Assembly: GCA_052144935.1 (NCBI GenBank)
Contig: JBKQPR010000092.1
Span: 1 to 8,101 of the forward strand
Length of the DNA: 8,101 nt
Reading direction: 5' to 3'
Source of the DNA: JOPF133 sp052144935
GTDB taxonomy: Bacteria > Acidobacteriota > Terriglobia > Bryobacterales > Bryobacteraceae
The notes beneath the pieces were generated by a model. That model ran no database searches and had not been told where the DNA came from. It worked only from the letters and a program-made list of their open reading frames with translations. Below, in pieces: positions 6,231 to 8,101 of this stretch; within the stretch, counting starts at the first letter, position 1; each line of letters begins with the position of its first letter. Position numbers and translations under genes: made by a program.

Positions 6231-7250
6231 TCACGCCGCCAGTACCGCCAGCTCCGGCGCCTCCATGCTCTCCGCTTCGAGCGGCGCCGTGGTGGAAAGC
6301 GCCTCCTCCAGCCGGCCCAGCCAGAGCGTCATGTCGTTGGCGCGCCTGGCGCCGGCCGAAAAAGCGTCGGCCTCCTCCAGCACCTGCTCGACGATGTCGC
6401 GCGCGGGGCGATTGCCGGCCGCTTCGATGGCCGCCACCAGGCGCCGGTACCCCCATTCTTCGCCGCGCCCGTTGCGGGTTTCGGTCAGCCCATCCGTGTA
6501 GGCCGCCAGAATATCTCCCGGCTGCAGGCGGATGGATCCCTGACGGTAAGTGGAACGGCGAAGCACTCCGAGCACCGGGCCGCCGCTCTCCAATAGTATG
6601 GTGCGCCGCCGCCCGCCGGATTTGCGGAGAAGCACGGGCGCTTCGTGGCCCGCGTTGCAGTAATCCAGCCGCCGCTCGATGGGGTCGTAGCGCGACAGGA
6701 ATAGCGTGGCGTAGCTGCCCTCCGGGGCGACTTCATAGAACAGCTCGTGGATGGTATGCAGCAGATCGCCGAGTCCGCTGTCGGGGTGCCCCGAAGGGCG
6801 CCCGTTGGGACCGGCGGCGAGCGATCGCACCATAGCGTGCAGCGAGCGAAGCAGTAGGGCGCCGGGCCCAGAGGGCACCCCAGAGGGCACCCCAGAGGGC
6901 CCCCCAGAGGGCCCCCCGGAAGGCACCCCGGAGGGCAGCCCGTCGCCGCCTCTGCCGGGGTCTCCGCCCGCGTTCCCCGCCCCGACATCGCCGATCACCA
7001 GCGAGAAATTGCCTCCGTCCGTTTCAAAGTAGTCGAGGTAATCGACATCGTGGCTGCCGGAGAAGCGCCAGCCGGAGTGGTAGTCTAGTCCGGGAACCGC
7101 GGGCCGCGCCGGCGGCCACATGCGGCGTTGGGTCTCGCGGATCCGGTCGATCGGCCTGTCCCGGCCGGCGGGTTCAGGCATGAGATTGCCCGCGGGGCCG
7201 CTTTTGGGCCACCCGGGAGATGAGTTCACGATAAAGTGAGAAGTGCTCAT
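6231..7250 (-). CDS. SpoIIE/PP2C-type serine phosphatase with a repeat expansion in its catalytic loop
   Basis: 339 residues, essentially one PPM/SpoIIE phosphatase domain with no GAF, PAS, FHA or receiver domain. Visible blocks are ETQRRMWPP (39-47, the usual start of these domains), DVDYLDYF (68-75, Asp70 in the GGDYxD position), LVIGDVG (84-90, Asp88), ATLFLSRYDP (181-190), YCNAGHEAPVLLRK (197-210), ESGGPVLGVL (221-230), LQPGDILAAYTDGLTETRN (242-260, Asp253) and NDMTLWLG (305-312, Asp306). These acidic residues fit the Mn/Mg-binding set. Between GDVGAG (87-92) and GPGALLLRSLHAMVRSL (128-144), where relatives have a continuous GDVSGKGxPAALLM motif, lie about 35 extra Gly/Pro/Ser-rich residues with six GxPS quartets. 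The ATG at 7250 has a weak GGGAA site. It probably removes phosphate from Ser/Thr on unknown proteins; activity may be altered by the insert. Confidence 0.92.
   Translation of the reverse strand: MSTSHFIVNSSPGWPKSGPAGNLMPEPAGRDRPIDRIRETQRRMWPPARPAVPGLDYHSGWRFSGSHDVDYLDYFETDGGNFSLVIGDVGAGNAGGDPGRGGDGLPSGVPSGGPSGGPSGVPSGVPSGPGALLLRSLHAMVRSLAAGPNGRPSGHPDSGLGDLLHTIHELFYEVAPEGSYATLFLSRYDPIERRLDYCNAGHEAPVLLRKSGGRRRTILLESGGPVLGVLRRSTYRQGSIRLQPGDILAAYTDGLTETRNGRGEEWGYRRLVAAIEAAGNRPARDIVEQVLEEADAFSAGARRANDMTLWLGRLEEALSTTAPLEAESMEAPELAVLAA
6870..6941 (-). repeat. Six tandem 12-bp units inside the phosphatase gene
   Basis: The plus strand shows six successive units: CAGAGGGCACCC twice, CAGAGGGCCCCC twice, CGGAAGGCACCC and CGGAGGGCAGCC. 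Read on the gene strand they encode GLPS, GVPS, GGPS, GGPS, GVPS, GVPS (residues 104-127). The 12-bp period preserves the frame when copies are gained or lost. The units at one end are exact and those at the other are degenerate, which suggests recent growth at the exact end. Confidence 0.92.
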
Positions 7251-7420
7251 GTTATGGATTTCCCGTACATAAACTCAGACGCGGAGACTCCCCGTTTGGA
7301 CTCCTGGTTAATAAAACTTTACATAGTCCAAGTTGTTGATAGAAAAGCACATTGCGCCAAAAAAGCACATCCACGCGGAGGCCCTGTATAGCGTCAATTA
7401 AGAAAGGTGCGGGCGGCCAA
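7251..7420. promoter_or_regulatory. AT-rich divergent promoter region with inverted and direct repeats
   Basis: This spacer between the phosphatase (minus) and the protease (plus) is clearly richer in A/T than its surroundings, especially 7305-7375. TTGGACT (7296-7302) and AGTCCAA (7325-7331) form a 7-bp inverted repeat around a 22-base AT-rich core. AAAAGCACAT occurs twice (7343-7352 and 7361-7370), 18 bases apart. These are reasonable operator or regulator-binding candidates controlling one or both genes. I found no convincing -35/-10 pair in either direction, so the promoters themselves are not mapped. Confidence 0.5.
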
Positions 7421-8032
7421 GTGGGGCGGACGCCCCCGGGGTGCCCCCTGGTCGCGCGCGGGCCCCTGGTCGCGCTCCTGTCGTTCCTTACTCTCTTTGC
7501 ATCCCAAGTCCCCGCCGCAACCCTGCGCTACTGGGTCGAAGCCTGCCCCGTCTCATCCCGCGCCTGCGGCGCCGGAGATCCCCAATTGGCCCAGTGGGCT
7601 CTGGAAGCCTGGAAGAAGGTCTCCGGCGGAAAACTGGTGCTCCAGAGTACGGCCACCCGCGAGCGCGCCCACATCCGCATCTTGTGGACCGGCGGACGCG
7701 AAGGACTGTACGGCGAAGCCCGGCCCATCGTGGTGGATGGAGTCCGCGGCGCCGAAGTGTATGTTCTATCACCTCCCGCCGGCTCGTATGAAAACGACCC
7801 GTTGCTGCGCGACACGATCGTCTATCTCACCTGCCTGCACGAGACCGGCCATGCGCTGGGGCTTCCCCACACGGCCGCCTTCGCCGACATTATGTACAAC
7901 TTCCAGTACGGCGGCGATATTGCGGAATATTTCGGACGCTACCGGCGCCAATTGGCGTCGCGCGGCGATATCCCCAAACATTCCGGCATTTCGGAGGCGG
8001 ACCGCCGCAAGCTGGCGGAGTTGCTGCGGTAG
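7421..8032 (+). CDS. Secreted matrixin-like zinc metalloprotease
   Basis: 203 residues from the GTG at 7421. The zinc motif HETGHALGLPH (about 140-150) is followed by the Met-turn DIMY (156-159), which is the metzincin/matrixin (M10) signature; the His residues bind zinc and the Glu is the general base. The N-terminus has a short basic part, a hydrophobic stretch LVALLSFLTLFASQ and an AxA-like end (VPAA) at about 30-33, consistent with a Sec signal peptide. The mature protein would be about 170 residues, just a catalytic domain without a visible propeptide cysteine switch. There is no ATG start. A TTG at 7352 would add 23 residues and give an unusually long basic leader. GTG at 7421 is preferred, although its best AGAAAGG site is about 13 bases away. 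Two cysteines (ACPVSSRAC) could form a disulfide. Substrate unknown; extracellular or periplasmic protein turnover is the likely role. Confidence 0.85.
   Translation: MGRTPPGCPLVARGPLVALLSFLTLFASQVPAATLRYWVEACPVSSRACGAGDPQLAQWALEAWKKVSGGKLVLQSTATRERAHIRILWTGGREGLYGEARPIVVDGVRGAEVYVLSPPAGSYENDPLLRDTIVYLTCLHETGHALGLPHTAAFADIMYNFQYGGDIAEYFGRYRRQLASRGDIPKHSGISEADRRKLAELLR
7438..7475 (+). repeat. GC-rich repeat in the protease leader
   Basis: GGGGTGCCCCCTG (7438-7450) differs by one base from GGGGTGCCCTCTG, the reverse complement of the phosphatase minisatellite unit. CCCCTGGTCGCG occurs exactly twice (7445-7456 and 7463-7474) with an 18-base period, encoding PLVARG then PLVALL at the start of the signal peptide. 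Confidence 0.6.
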
Positions 8033-8039
8033 CAACATG

Positions 8040-8101
8040 TTCACCGCAGAGACACGGAGAAAACGGAGGAAGCGCGGAGAAAGGCAAGAAGGAAATTGCG
8101 T
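8040..8101. repeat. Purine-rich dispersed repeat (CACCGCAGAGACACGGAG type), cut by the window edge
   Basis: Directly after the protease stop comes TTCACCGCAGAGACACGGAG, then degenerate GGAGAAA and GGAGGAA runs to the window end. I recall CACCGCAGAGACGCGGAGAA-like sequences as common intergenic repeats in many environmental bacterial genomes. They read as reverting AGA/GGAG tracts and do not encode a real protein. Identification is from memory. The sequence itself shows only the strong purine bias and the imperfect ACGGAGAAA/GCGGAGAAA repeats. Confidence 0.5.

Noticed and set aside
6864..6941. CRISPR-like array
   Set aside because: The units are 12 bp, contiguous and without spacers, encode an in-frame GxPS tract, and no cas genes are present. 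This is a minisatellite.
833..7250. Kinase, zinc-ribbon protein and phosphatase as one new signalling system
   Set aside because: They are on different strands and transcripts, separated by housekeeping genes, with no shared regulatory motif seen. Proximity alone is not evidence.

Overview
The window is GC-rich with densely packed genes. It reads like an Acidobacteriota chromosome, most likely from the Bryobacterales / 'Candidatus Solibacter' group. I infer this from the type of gene content: a Ser/Thr kinase fused through one membrane helix to a PD40/TolB-like propeller, a minimal SpoIIE-type phosphatase, a proline-rich zinc-ribbon membrane protein and a small secreted matrixin-like protease. 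The placement rests on recalled family resemblance, not on a marker gene.

Layout. Bases 1-832 hold no confident gene. One minus-strand reading frame there starts like a small conserved hypothetical family and then loses its resemblance. Bases 833-3397 (+) encode a complete kinase-propeller receptor. Just downstream (about 3415-3549, +) is the C-terminal stub of a HigA/XRE-type antitoxin with no start and no toxin. Facing it is a minus-strand block: nuoB (6116-5550), pgeF (5465-4821) and a zinc-ribbon/Pro-Gln-Tyr-rich/single-helix protein (4778-3642). The gaps of 84 and 42 bp and good ribosome binding sites suggest one transcript starting near 6137. A REP-like double palindrome fills the nuoB-pgeF gap. 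Upstream, also on minus, is a SpoIIE/PP2C phosphatase (7250-6231). It diverges from a secreted matrixin-like metalloprotease (about 7421-8032, +) across an AT-rich region with an inverted repeat and a direct repeat. The right edge enters a purine-rich dispersed repeat.

Working together. nuoB (respiratory Complex I) and pgeF (peptidoglycan quality control) are housekeeping functions. The kinase and the phosphatase could act in Ser/Thr phospho-signalling, but nothing in the layout ties them to each other.

The most interesting signal is at repeat level. A GC-rich 12-bp unit (CAGAGGGCACCC-like) forms six tandem copies inside the conserved catalytic loop of the phosphatase. An exact 18-bp piece of it recurs in the nuoB promoter region, and a related inverted version lies in the signal-peptide region of the protease, whose gene has no ATG start. 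This suggests a mobile or expanding minisatellite family that reshapes both coding and regulatory DNA. I found no convincing evidence of a new multi-gene system.
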